Shown one piece after another: positions 1 to 14,500 of a DNA stretch of 64,000 nucleotides. The stretch spans positions 78,346,152 through 78,410,151 of the forward strand of contig NC_083597.1 in NCBI RefSeq assembly GCF_020882245.1, written 5' to 3'. Within the stretch, counting starts at the first letter, position 1. Each line of letters begins with the position of its first letter. The notes under the pieces are model-generated. The model searched no databases. It saw only the letters and a list, made by a program, of their open reading frames with translations, and was not told the DNA's origin. The position numbers and the translations under genes were made by a program. This DNA is from Rhopalosiphum padi. Lineage: Eukaryota > Arthropoda > Insecta > Hemiptera > Aphididae.

Positions 1-72
1 TAATGATTAGGCAAAAATGTTTTTCTCTGCTTTGCATTGAATCTAATACAATTTACTGTTATTAATTTTTAG

Positions 73-3000
73 ATTCAATTACAGCACAAGAATGAAATTA
101 TTAATACTCATCATTCTACCCCAGCCTTACATAATATTGGACAACCTGTTCCAATACCTTTACCTTCAGGTGAATATTTATATTTTAATTATAAATAACA
201 TCTATAATAGTTATGCATAAATATTTTACTCAAAAATTGTATATAAAATGTCACGGTAAAAGTGTATTCATCATAATCTTGAAATAAAAATGTATAGAGA
301 TGCATTTATGATACAACATTCAAACTTGTTTTTGTTTAGGCGGAGGAGAAGAACTTCCCTTACCACCAGGTTGGTCCGTAGACTTAACATTAAGAGGTCG
401 TAAGTATTATATTGATCATAATACCAAAACTACACATTGGTCACATCCTTTAGAAAAAGAAGGTCTTCCTACTGGATGGGAACGTATTGAAAGTGATGAG
501 TATGGAGTATATTTTGTTAAGTGAGTAAATAATAAAATTGTAATACTTATATTTAATCAGTTCAGTTAAGGTGTTATAGATACCAACCATAAATAATTAT
601 GTATATTATATATATTTTATAAAATCAAAGTTTAATTTATATTTTAATATTTATGCTCCAAAAATACTAAGAATAAGATATTATACTCTATGCACAAATA
701 TTTTTATGAAATAATTTAATAAAATTAACAAGATTAATGGTCATTTTTATAGTATTGTTATAGACGCTTAAAAGGTTACATTTTATAAATATAAATATTT
801 ATGTAATGCATTTGTGTGATGTATTATTTCAATAATTTTTATTTATTTTTGTATATGTTGTAGTATGTAGGGTAAAGGGTAAATCCTGTTGAGGTCTGGG
901 AAAAATTAATTATTTTAGTTTTTGATTAAAACTATGTGGGCCTGTAATTATTTTTTTCTCATTTTTTTGTACAACCAAATAAAATAAAGTAAATAAAGTA
1001 TATAAATATTTTAAGGTGCGCAATAAATATAAATTGTCTTTAATTTTATAGTATAAAAATATTTTTATATCAATTCATTAGAGAATGAAAATTCAATAAA
1101 TTTTGTGCAATTAAAGTATTGTTTCAATAAAAAATAAAAATATATAATCTATTTTCTAATTTAAGAAAACAGTTTTTATAATTAATATAGCATTTATTTG
1201 TTATAATATTATTGTGCATTTTGATTTTTTTTTCAGTCATATTTCTCGACAAGCACAATATGAGCATCCATGCGCTCCTCACTATATTTATCAACCGGAG
1301 GTAAGAATTCCATTGCCACTGTTACCTCCCCCACCACCAAGATCTACACATTTTCATTCTCATAATATGCTCGTGCCTGCTAATCCTTACCTAAATCAAG
1401 GTAAAAATAATTTTCAATATTTTATTATGTTGTACATTTTGAGTTAACTATTTGTTTTTCTTTAAGAAATCCCTGTATGGCTCAATGTTTATTCTCATGC
1501 AGCACAAACATTAGATCATAAACTTAGATGGGAAATGTTTCGGCTACCAGAACTTGATTGTTTCAATGCCATGTTGACACGTTTATATAAACAAGAATTA
1601 GAAGAGATTGTTATGCGTTATGAAGTTTACAGGTTTGTTACTATTAGTATTATTGATTCTAGATTTAATATTCATAGTATAAGCGAAGTTAGATATTATG
1701 CTTAATGCTTATCTAATATAACTATTTCAGTTAACTGAATCTAATCATTATTTATTATATTCTTTTAATAATAGCAGAATACTAATTTTTGTTTTTGGTG
1801 GATTTCACTTCTCCAAAGACATTTGTGTTGCGTGATTACAATTGTCCTCAATCTGGTGATTTGTTAGTAGAGTTTAAAACTAATAACCACTAAAGATGAC
1901 TTGTATGTCACATAAGCATCTAAAATGTAATTGGATATTTTAAAATATAGCAATACTAACATATTTGAGGTCCTAATGTCCTATCTCAATATAATTTTAG
2001 TTTTTGTCATTACAAAATTATCTAGAAACACTGTTATACATGGCTAAGGTTGATTTTTACTATAAATAGATAAAAAAAAGACTGTGCAATATTGTTAAAA
2101 AAATAAACATAATCTAATTAAGCTTTTTAAGTTTTCTTCTGCTATGGTGAAAATTTAATTTTTCAACTAGGGTTAGGGTAGAATTGCCAAAGCGGTTTGA
2201 AAAACAAACAGGTTTTAACAAATAATATGATGGATGCCTTTTAGTGAGTAAATTTCATAATATTTCAAACGTTTTTAAAACTAGTTGATGATATTACTTT
2301 AGTTTTAAATTTATTATATTATTCCTACCTTACATTAAGAAGGGTGAAGCAATATGACTGCTTCATCAGATGTTATAACATATATATTATATATAATTAT
2401 ATTACTAATATCAGTAGATTTTATCCTTATTGGACTATCTAATTTAGAGACCTTTAATTTATTTAAAATCTTAATTGATTAATATGATTTTATATGTTTA
2501 TAACTGGAAATTACTTATAATATTATTATGTTTACTTTGTACAATTTGATCAAATACATTTTTACTTTATATATTTTTTTAAATTATTCAAATTATAATG
2601 TATTTTGCGATCCAAAATTGAGCTTAGAACTTAAGATCCACTGATTTAAGACTACTGAACTATTTAATAATTAATAAGATATTTTGTATTAAGTCTTACT
2701 TATATTAACCATATTAATTGAAATTAAATAAAAACAAATAATTACTAATATTTGATGTTAATGTTTCATTAGCAGCTTGAGTCTTCAAAAGCCTAGAAGT
2801 AAGCTTCATAAGCTATCCACATAAATTTACTAGGATAAATGCAATATATTTAGTTCTTTTAAAGTTACATTTTCACATTCTTTCACAATAAAAGTAAATA
2901 AAGTTATTTATTAACTATAGATAAACTTATTTTAACTTTAATGACTAATTTTCTGTTATGATTTAACCTGACCAACTTAAAAAAATAAAAGGATGATATT

Positions 3001-3504
3001 AATTAATTAATATTTAATATGTTATAATAATTGAAACAGGTGGGCGAATGAGTACCACTATGCTTTAATATAAAAGATTTATATAGATTAATTTTATATT
3101 GGTTCAGTATACCACCCATAGTACACACTGCTTGTTTTCAGGCCAGGAGCAATCGCTCTTACTGCTCCTAGTATTCATATAACAGCTCTGCCTCTGTATT
3201 TCATCGACCCAAATAATTTTATTTAATGGTTAATAATTTATGATTGCTTTTTTTTAATAGTTCAACGATTATTTTATAAATATTTAAATTATTTTACCAC
3301 AACATGACAAATAAATATTGTTGTATGAACAATTTTTTTTTTAGATCTGCGTTATTGTTTGAAATGGATAGAAGACATATGCAATCTCAATATATTGATA
3401 CAAATGAATATAATCGTTATGGACCAGGATTGCGTATTATTGATGTAACTAATGATAATTTACGTGAAGTTGCATTATCACAACATACAGAAACTAAAGT
3501 TTAA
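73..3504 (+). CDS. sav: Salvador (Hippo pathway scaffold), 3' part of gene
   Basis: Five exons can be read: 73-169, 340-520, 1237-1400, 1467-1632 and 3345-3504. All junctions are AG/GT with matching phases, giving 255 codons to the TAA; upstream exons lie outside the window. The first exon is a proline-containing linker. Exon 2 encodes WW1 (LPLPPGW...RKYYIDHNTKTTHWSHP), then WW2 starts at LPTGWERIESDEYG and ends in exon 3 at AQYEHPCAP. WW2 lacks the second Trp, as in other Salvador proteins. Exon 3 continues with a proline run. Exons 4-5 hold the SARAH helix (KLRWEMFRLPELDCFNAMLT onward). Known role of the family: Salvador binds Hippo/MST kinase through SARAH and promotes Warts/LATS phosphorylation at the membrane, restraining Yorkie. 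The order WW-WW-SARAH and the close wording of WW1 make the identity firm. Intron 4 is long (1633-3344). Confidence 0.95.
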
Positions 3505-5579
3505 TTATTAAGTATTCAAATTTAATTTTAAATGATATTGATCAAGTTATTTTGCATTGTTTTTGTATACCATTACTATGGTTGATTACTTAATGATATT
3601 ATGAATTATATTAAAGTATCATTAAGGTTTTACTACAATACTGTGATAGTTTAATTAATATTTAATTGTAATTATTACTATTATTACTAAAATAGGATAT
3701 GGTTGAAACAAAGCCATTATTTTTTATATTATAATTGAGGTATAGGTTTTATAGAGTACTTATCAATTTGTTGAAACAAGTGATATATTTTATATTGTAC
3801 TTACTTAATTATTGTAAATCTAAAGAAATTAATGTAATGGCATAAACTATTGTACGTTAATGCACATATTTTTTACACCTAAAACCGTGTCAAGTATATA
3901 TAATTTTTTTTTCATTATTTTACCAAAATTTATTGATATAGTTGTAACTAGACCAGACTATATTATCTTATTCTAAGTTTGTAACTGTTACAGTGCCTTA
4001 TAATTATCAAATTTATTATTATTTATTAATAGTTGGAATATACCAGGGGCAGCCTAACGGTTGATCGCGGACAGTTTCAAAATCGATCATGTTAGAATTT
4101 ATTTTTAGGGCCACGCTCACCAAAATTAATCGAGGTTGTAGTATTATTATATTTTTTTTAGTAATTAGTAATTAGTTTATAATACTTGTCGTATGTCTAT
4201 ATACACTTATTGACAGTATGTTTTTTAATAATTATAGTTATTCAAAAATAAAAAATTTTTCTATGGAAGTCGATCCTCAAAGGTGAAGTATATATTTAGT
4301 AGATTATGACCAAAAATAATTTTACCACCCCTGGAATATAATATAAATTTATCAATATTGAAATCAATCTCTAATCTAAAAGATATTTAGTATTTTTAAA
4401 TAATTTTAAAATACCTATAACCTAAAATGTAGATTTTCATTATATTCAATATTCATATTATTGAAATTTTAAAGAAAGGTGTCTTACTTATTTTCCAAAA
4501 TAAAATAAGAATAATAAATTATTTATTCTGTCTAGCGAGAAAACATGCCATTCTGCATATCTACATGTGACATTACACCATAGTGAAAGAAGTCTCGGGG
4601 ACAAAATGTCATTTAGGGATATGTAGAAGAACTTATTTTTGGTGGGCTGCGGCGTATTCTCTCGTTGGATAGAGTTATGCTGTATCAAATCTTGTATACA
4701 AAAATAGACAATATTAAATTAGATAAGTTAATAGATAAGATAATAACTATTTAAGTCAAAATACAAATTAATTATACTTAAAAAATATAAATATATTGTT
4801 AACAGGGACTAGAATTTATTGAATTTATTATTATTATAATTTATATTATTTATATGCATTTTTATTACTTTAAATTTGTTTTTATTTCATATAAAGAACG
4901 TTTTTAAATGTTAAAAGTGTAAAAAAATGTCATGTTTGATGTATTTACTATGTATATTTTACTGTCACAGTTATAATAAAAGTAGACTGTGGTATTAAAA
5001 AATTGATATATATAATAAAAATGTTTCAATTTGATTTAAATAAACAAATATTTAAATTTTCAAATATAGATTGAGTGAGCTTAATTAAATGTATTTAGCA
5101 AATTTTATATCAGTGATATAATACAATAATATTTTTTGAAGTTGAAGATCACTTATGAAAGTTTTTAGGGGGTCAACATTTGGGCCTTAGATTCATTATT
5201 GCTAATAAATTATTAACAGGCTTAAAGGTGTACAATAATTATCTAACAACATTTTTGTTCATTAAAAAATAATAAAATATATTTACACATAGTTTAAAAA
5301 CTGCATTTATCTTAATCGCACTTATGTATCATACATAATAATTAATGCACATAATAATCATTAAATGTTTAAAATAATATCCAGTAATAGCCTATGACTA
5401 GGAGGTAGGCCCTATATTCTAATTAAAACTGTTTACAAAGATAAGTTTTTTTTTTGTTATTTACATGGCTCAAAAAATAATAAATAAATAACCATAATTG
5501 TTTCTTGAAATATTGATATTGGCATTTGAAGACAAAATAATTAAGATATCAAATTACACATTTTAAACAACCAAACGTG
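3505..5579. other. Intergenic region between convergent sav and XPO7
   Basis: This is the shared 3' flank of two tail-to-tail genes. It is very AT-rich and I see no open frame with family resemblance; a 66-codon minus frame near 4488-4688 has no recognisable domain. It contains one hAT-like MITE (4044-4333). An ATTAAA at about 3609 could serve sav polyadenylation, but it is weak. Confidence 0.6.
4044..4333. mobile_element. Small hAT-like MITE
   Basis: The element begins CAGGGGCAGCC and ends ACCACCCCTG, so the outer six bases are inverted copies (CAGGGG/CCCCTG). It is flanked by gaatatac (4036-4043) and gaatataa (4334-4341), an 8-bp duplication with one mismatch. Short CAGGG termini and an 8-bp TSD are typical of hAT elements. 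It is 290 bp with no coding capacity. Confidence 0.6.
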
Positions 5580-8500
5580 TTATGTGGTTATCATAACTTC
5601 ATTATTAACAGAATTCATAGATATTGCTGATCCTTTCTCAGTTAATTCTTTTTTAAATGAAGATAGATTTTGAGTGAACCTATTAAAAAATATATAAATT
5701 TAAATTGAAGTATTTAATACTTTATATAGTTAACTATAGTTAATATACCTTTCTCGATTCCTGCTTGCTAAATTTCTTTCAACTCCTTCCATCAACATTT
5801 CAAACCATTGAGCCATTGCTGATTGTTTATCAATTGGTTGGCTTTGGAGAATAATATCCCTTAGTTGATTAAAATACTAAACAAAATTATGTGATAAATA
5901 GATGAGCATTTATTTATTTTAAATAATCAATAATACCTCTTCATTAAGTAGTATAAGCCCAAGGAGTGGTCTGGACATAGACCATTGATTTCTACATTCT
6001 TCAAATATGATTATGTTGAGTACAGTCTGTAAGATTTGTCTAAATACACCTAAATGTGTTTCTAAAGTGCGTAAAAATATTTCATTTACTTGTTGCATAC
6101 GACGTCTCACTTTTTTACCTAGGTTAATAAAAATATTTGTTTTAGTAATCAATTACAATAATTTGTTTTTAAAGGTTTTTATATTTCTTTTTTTTTACTA
6201 TTTTAGTTAATAATTTACCTTTTAATAATAATTGTTTAAATACATAAGTAACAATATGATCGAGAGTAGTGCAACATCCAGTGCATATAGACATATCTGA
6301 AAAATATTAATATTAATAATGAGCAGGCAATAAATAAGGTTAACCAATAGACAATGCACATTGACTATATATTTTATAATTAATAAATAATTTAAAGTTA
6401 TAAACCTCAAATATCTTTTTACTATACCTTTTTCGATTATGCTACGTCTATAACAATTTTAAAATTGATTTATCTTTATGTGACTCTTTATTTTAATTAA
6501 CGAATAACTATTTTATTGGAAGTGAATATATTAATGTACATTATATCGACCGAGCTTCTTCTCTTACTTCTGCCCTTAGTAATATGATATAATATAGTAT
6601 TATCAACTTTTTAAGCCTAAGTATTGAAATATGTTAAATATAAGTGCAGCCACCTGTATTATCACAAATCTGTTGCTTTCAGTATTCACTGAATTTTCAC
6701 ACTAATTATACAATATCTAGCCACCAATGATTTAAAGAGTTTTTACCAAACGAATATAATAAATTAATTGATGTATATACAATTTTCAATCCCTCAGATA
6801 AAGTTGTGTTTATCCTTACTCAAATAACTCTATCCGTCTAATTACCTTACATACATCTATATTTTGTAAACTAGTCGGACACATCCTCAAAAACTGACTT
6901 TGTTGATAGTAAGAATCTAACTGTTATACCTTCAGACAAGATAGTGGAACCAAATTTAATTGTAAGAATTAATCAATATTTCAATAACAGAGAAAACCTA
7001 GGTGCAACCTTTATTGACAATGGTGATGCTTCTGATTCCGTAAATATTAATTGATTGATCGATCTATACTAACCAAATTTATTAAATTTCTTAATGTTCT
7101 TATTTAGTTGGTCACAATTATCTACTTTACACAGATGACATAAATTATTTTTCTTACAATAGGTACTATATTGACTTAGCTATCAACACCTTAAACAAGG
7201 AATGGAAAACTTTTTTAAAAAACGTTATTAAACGAGAAAAATTATACCACGAAAAATTAATAATAAAAGGTAACTAATAATTATTTTTGATAATAAATTT
7301 GATTAATATAAAGTATAAACATTATATTAAACAATATAACTATGTTAAACTTCTGAGTTCAGGATAATTTTTATTATTTACTCTAAAAATAGTGTTTTTC
7401 TTTACCCCATGCACTTTTAAAATTTAAAAGCATTTTAATTTTAATTTTTGAGTTTGAACTATTTTATTTTTTGTATCTACATATTTTGTGTGGTACTATA
7501 ATAACTTATAAGAATGTATAAAAAAAAAACGAAAACGAAATTATCAAAAACGTTATTTGGTAACAATATGAAAAAATAATGTTTATAAATGTTAAACAAA
7601 AACTATATTTTTTAAATCATTTAGCATATGACCTACCGGACTGATAATTAAATAGTAAATAATTAAAAACAGTTAAAATAAAAAATCATAAAATTAGGTT
7701 ATTTTATTATTACAGATTACGAATTACATTCAATATCAATCAAAAAAATATCAGTATTAAAAAAATGTCATAAAATTATTTTATTATAAATATTAAATTA
7801 TGTTTGGCAATACACTTTTTGTACATCACTTAAAATTTTTAAAAAAATTGTATCTTGCCTGTTAATAAATTGGTACCATGCCTCAATTAAATTACATGGC
7901 AACATTTCAGCTTATGTTCCATTCATTTTTCACAGGATTTTAGTTTTTAGTATTCCCCATGAACATCGTATAATGCTGATTTCTCAAAATTTCACCTATA
8001 CCTAATCTTTTTTTCCCCATATACCTACATCTTTGTTTCACAATGACATTTATGGCATAAATCAGCAGTGACGTATATATAGAAATTAATTAAGGGGGGG
8101 GGGGGGGGGTTTAAAAAATGTCTATTCTTAAATTCCAATTAATTATATTATCAAAATCAATGCCTGTACCAACCATACATTTCAGGAGGGGTTTGAACCC
8201 CTAAAACTCTCTCATATATGCCACTCTAAATTAGTTCCATTATTTTGTGGTAATAGTTTTGGTAGGTCACATACTAAACTCTGTAATATAGCTAAGTCAC
8301 ATACTAAACTTAAATTTCGATCGGTAGGTTATATGCTAAACGAATACCCAATAAATAATAACTTAAAAGAAAAATTAAAATTGTTTTCCATCCCTGCCTT
8401 AAACGATGCACGTTAGATTTTTAAATTTAATATCTTTCACTCAACCTGAAATGAATCATAAATAAGCCATACATTTTTATTTTTATTTTGTATATAATTT

Positions 8501-11500
8501 ATATTTTCCAATATGATATTTTAATACTGTCAATTAAATTTAATATCTTAATGGTCAAAACTAATTTTTAAATAAACTTTAAGTGAATTTTTATATAAAT
8601 ATAAAAGTTGAATATATAATATGTATATATAATGTGTTCACTATAAAGTTAAAAAAAACATCAAGTAAATTATATAAATTTAACTTTACGCCTTCTGAAG
8701 TACCAAAAAATGTGTATCATTTTTTCAGTTATTATACCTTCAGCAATAGTTATCACTTCTATAATTAACACATTTATCTCATAATAGGTATAGGTAATGT
8801 ATCTTTTAATATTAAATAACTCACCTAATGCATTCAGTCCTTCAGATATGGATGAAAGTATGTACAGAAATACTTGAGGTTCTAAAGTAGATAAAAATTC
8901 CATATGATCTTGAGCAAGACACTCAAGTAAGCCATAGTATGTTTGTGATAATTTAGGATAATGCTAGAAATAAATTAAAATTAAAAACTAAATCTATTAT
9001 ATTTATCAATATATTACATTAGTATGAGAAAAATTTTGGATAGGTTTTAGAAAAACTATGATATGATAAATGATAATTGCAGATGTTAACTACACTCAGT
9101 TTTGTAAAAATGAAACAATAAATAGGTTGAGTTCAACAGATTATATACAATACAATTCAGTTGTATTGAGTTAGACATAGGTTAGTTATGAATTTAAGAT
9201 AAATAACTAATAGGTAGTAAAAACTTGTATCTGTATTATTTAGATAGTGAATTCTTTTAAAAAGAAGACAAGAAGAATAGATACATCTCAATGATCCTGA
9301 AAATTTATAAATTCAGTAAGAATCAATTTGTTAGATAAATAAAAAAAACATGTTACTACATGCAATTTAATCTATTCTTAAACAATGTAATACTACATAA
9401 ATAAAGCAAACAAATATATTTAAGGTAAGTAAACAACAATTACATTACAACAATACAGGGACGGAGTGAGACTAAATCACTTTGATTTAGATCTAAATTA
9501 AATTGTATATCAGTATATTGCTTGTAAATGAAAAAAAGTAATAAAAATACACATTTTTTTTATTCCCCTCCCCCTCAAATTTTCAGAATAAAATTATATT
9601 TAACATAAAAAAAATTGTTTTTTTTTATATAATTTGAAGTAATCTCGTAAAAAAATATATTTCTAAAAATAGTAAAAGTATTAACACAGTGAAAATGAAC
9701 ATTTACCTTATAAAGAATAACCTTATATTTGTATGCTATACAATTTTATCTTACGTTATTATTATTAATTTTAATAATAATGAAAAGCAATGAAATCTAA
9801 AAATAAAAGTCATCAATATTTAGACAAGTGACATTATATTTAAAAAAAAGTATAAGAAAAAATAGTCAACTTTACTATTTATCTTTACTTTTGGTTTTGT
9901 TATCTATAGCAGTTCAAAGTTAATAAAGACAAATTTATAGAACTTTAAAATTTAGGAGGCTGGAATAAAAATAAAAAGGTTTTTTTTACTAAATACCCCT
10001 TTTAGGTTTTCAAAAATCTCACATTGCTCCCCACACAATAAATATAATATACAGTAGATTCTCGTTATGTCGAATCTCGAGGGGGGCAGGAATAAGTTCA
10101 AGATACCAAAAACTTTGTGATATCAAGTTTTACTAAAATTCTTAAAAAAATTGGTAAATCATTTGAATACTTAAAATACTAGCTAATACTGCATACATGT
10201 AAATTAAGTACAATAAAGAATAAATAATTTTGTTTTTTAAATGTGTTTAGAAGTTTGTTTAATATTTCTTTTGTCTTTGTAAGAATATAGTTGTTAGGAC
10301 ATTTAATTTACACTTATTTTCCATTTCACTATATTGTATAAATGACTGCAAATATTGACTACCAGCGCGTGAAATCACAATCACTATACTGAATGTATTG
10401 CTCAATTTTCTGTTCTTACCGTAATACAAATATTATTTGTGTACTCGAGATAATGAAAAACGATTAATTTTATTTCGAGTTATCGAGAGAAAAACGCTAA
10501 TAAGTGTAATGATAGTTAGATATTAATGTAGTTTGAGATAATAAAAAATTTGAGATAGCGACGTTTAACATAGTAAGAATCTACTGTAATTTAATTTTTA
10601 TAATCAGCAATTTAATAAAAGTAAAAAATAAAACTATGAACAATTTTTATACACTAAATTCTTAGTATGTCTAGATATTATGCATATCTACATAATTCTG
10701 TACATTACTTAATATGGTGCATTATTTTTGATTGTATGCAGTTACTTATACATTTCATTGCAATAAGTTATGAATAATAAAAATGAAAGTCACAGTCAAT
10801 CACCTCCCTTAAATAAAATGCCCCCCTCAAAACTAAAAAAGACCACAAGAGGGTGGTAATATAATTACTGTTCTATAGTAATAGCAAATCCAATAAAAAT
10901 CTTCCCATCCTTACTACTTCATATCATTATGACATAAAAGATAATTTGATATAGTACTGTTAATAAATAGGTTAAAAATTATTTAATCTATAACTATACA
11001 TCCAAAGAACATACTCAATAAGAAGAATAAATTTTAATTTGAAAATCAGTTTGAAGTTTAATTTTAATGCAAATATTATACAACTTACCAAAAGATCGCT
11101 CAAAGGAATTGACAGTAATAATTTTACAAATATATTTAGAGCATTTTCTAAAGTGTCATCACCATAAAGTTTAAAAACACCAAAGTTAACATAGTTTCCA
11201 CATAATGCTGCTTTTAACATTGAAAAACAAATAGATATGCCTTTTAATTTTTTTTTATATAGCATATCTTGTTGAACATCAAGATTTAAAATATTATTTC
11301 CTGTAAAAAATACTGATGTTTACTTTGTTTACAAAAATAAAAAGTTTGACAAATATTTACCGTAAGTACAAACAACTTTACTAGCCTCACGGAATAATAA
11401 TATTCCATTTGGAGATGATACATCAACTTGAAGTCTTTGTGAACGATTCAAAGCTAATTCTGCATAGAGTTTTAATAATGGAGTAGTAATCTCAGGATCG

Positions 11501-14500
11501 GCATACCATAGTTCCATTGCACGTAGTAAAATTGGTGTATATGAAGGATATAACCATTCAAATAATAACATAAATGATGTCTTAGTATTGAATGAAAAAG
11601 CTAAGCCTCTAAGATCTCTAATAAGGCCAATTAGAGCTTTTTTTGCTTCGATATTTGAATATACTGATGTATCATTTACACCGTTGACTGTAGCTAATAA
11701 AGCTCCTATAGACTCTACAGATGCTAAGTATAAAAAGTAATAACAACAGTTATTTTATAATACAGTATGAATTATATTTATTGAATACATTTACCTGTTA
11801 AAGGTATCATAAAATTATCAAATTTATCTTCATCTTCCAACAAATCAATCATAAGTAGTCTACCTAATGAAGTATAAAATGATGATCGATGTCTCATATC
11901 TTTAACACTAAAAGTGTTACCCAATAAAGGAAAATGTTCACTCTGTTAAAAATAATTATTCATTTATTAATATATTTTTAGTAAAAACAATATAAATAAT
12001 TTGAAATTACTGTATGATTGTTTAATAGGAACTGAATTTCATCAAGTTTTACTAATTTTCTAACACTAGAAAAACCAACTGAAAGATCATTTAATAAAGC
12101 TAATGTTTTTTGAATGACTGTATTACTGGAGCACCAAAATTTTAAATTTGTTATACTGAAAAATAAATTAATAAAATAAAATTATAATGAACAGTATTAA
12201 ATTAAAATTTAAATAATTTACATTTTTCTCATAAAAATACTTAGAACCATGTGCTCTTCACTAATGCCAAGGACATCGTGTAATCGGCGATAGACCTTTG
12301 AATTCTTAGGTACCTATATAAATGTAATTCATAATTTTACATCATTCAAAATATTAAAAATGTAAATAAATGTAACAACCAATTTGGATTTTACGGCCAA
12401 AACAATGAAACTTTAAATAAAGTATATAATTTATTTTTCTTACTTGATCACCAATATAGATTTTTCGAAATTGTTCAAAGAAAAATAAAAATGAATGTTC
12501 TAATTTTTCATAACCCCCTTGTGGCAGCCTTGAATCACTAAAAGTCATTAATTGTAGAACTTTACAAGCCATTTCTCCATCCATTGCATCCCCGTCGTCA
12601 TTGCTATTAAATGTTACTCTACCACCAATTGCTGCTCCAATTAAGTATACCAACCAAGTTAAACGACCTAAATCAAAAATTATTGTTATACTAAAACATA
12701 AACGGCAATAACACAATGTACATTATGAAATATCATAATAATATAATACATTGATAAAATATTACATGATGATTTACATTAAAATACATTCCCTAGAACT
12801 GGCTAGAACACTTATGATAACAAAGAGTTTTAAATATTAGTCTGGATAACAAGAGTGTAGTGGTGTTAAACAATTGAAGTAAAAAAAAAATCAATCGATA
12901 TCTAACAATATTTTTTGAGATATTATCAAAAATAGTTTTTACAAAATAATAGATGGCCAATAATTATATAGGTACTAATATAAACAAAATATTAACTACA
13001 AATAAACAAACATATACCTAAATTTCACATATATGCACAGTATCATTATAAATCGATTATATATTTTTATGAGCTATTATCCGCACATATTGATTCTAAT
13101 TTACAAACATTCAACACAGAAAATTTATATTTGGTAGAATTAATTTTGTAATATTGGCTTTAATATTTAATATTAAAATGAGAAAGGTAAGAAGAATTGA
13201 CTTTGTTTAAAAATATATCAATTTATAAGCAAGTTATGTCTATGTAAATGTATCAGTGCCCAGTGGCGGTCAATTGATTTTGTCATGGGAGGGGGATGTG
13301 GCTAATTTTTTAATATGCACTTAAATCATTAAAATATAATTTATGGTTATGCACTTATGCCCAATATCAATTTTTTAAATTAAGGTAAATTAGTATTTTA
13401 AGTATAACAAATGAGGAGAGTGTTGTTATTAAATATTCATGATCATCAAGCAGAGTAATTTGCATATATTTTGTATAAGCAACTAAATATTAATAACTGC
13501 CTTATTCCTAGAATGAGTGTAAAATCTAAATAATAATAATGTACTCATAGGCGCTATTTTAAGAAAAAACATAAAACAAAATTTAGTACATTAACATTAT
13601 AGTACAATATACATACATTTAATTATTATAAATACTAAAGAAAAAGTCATAGGGGGATCTTTACCCCTAATTTTCCTCCCTGTTTGACCACCACTAAAAT
13701 ATATCAATTCAAAACTATTATGACTGGCTTAAAATATAAATATCATAGAAAATGTTTAAACAAAGATACTGCTCTTATCTTTAAGCATGATAGTTGGTCA
13801 ATCAATTTTAATTCTAATATCAAAGCTAACATTACAAAATACTGCTGAACACAAATTTAATATGTATATTAGTATGTTTGTGAGACGGAAACATTGAATG
13901 AGGGAGAGAAGTTTTCTAAAAAAATAAGATTTAAACTATGGTACATTGATAGTTCAATATTTACAATTATGTGACCAACTCAAAAGACATAATTAAAGAG
14001 GAAAAGATATTTGCAAACTATGCTGTTGTTGCTCTATCTTTGTTAATAGCCAGGGCCGTATTAGCGCATAGGCACTATGTCTAGGGCTTACAAACATTTT
14101 TGGGGCCTACAAATATAAAACGTGTGGCTATGATTGTTTTTGTGATATTTTATGTTTATTTAGAATTACCTATTAAAATTAGATTGGATAGACCATAAAT
14201 CGATAAAATATACATTGCAATGGGCATATGACGATTTATGATGAATGAAACCACAATTACTGTTTAAAATATTTTAGGAAATATTAGAAAAATAATATCG
14301 ACCACAGATCGAGTGTTCCGCGTATGAATGCACGACACTTACACATACTCTAGATGCCCAAGATAATATTATTACTAATAATAAATAGTTATTTAAGTTT
14401 GATAATAGGTAAATTGACTCTAATATTAAAGCTAACAGCATAAAATTGAATCTACTGAATGCAAATTTTTTATGTCTTACGTTTGTAAGACAGAGACAAC

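Noticed and set aside
4488..4688. 66-codon minus-strand frame between sav and XPO7
   Set aside because: No recognisable family, no splice context, and typical of chance frames in this composition.
6007..6210. 67-codon plus-strand frame
   Set aside because: Antisense of XPO7 exon 17; the minus strand carries CRNQWSMSRPLLGL.
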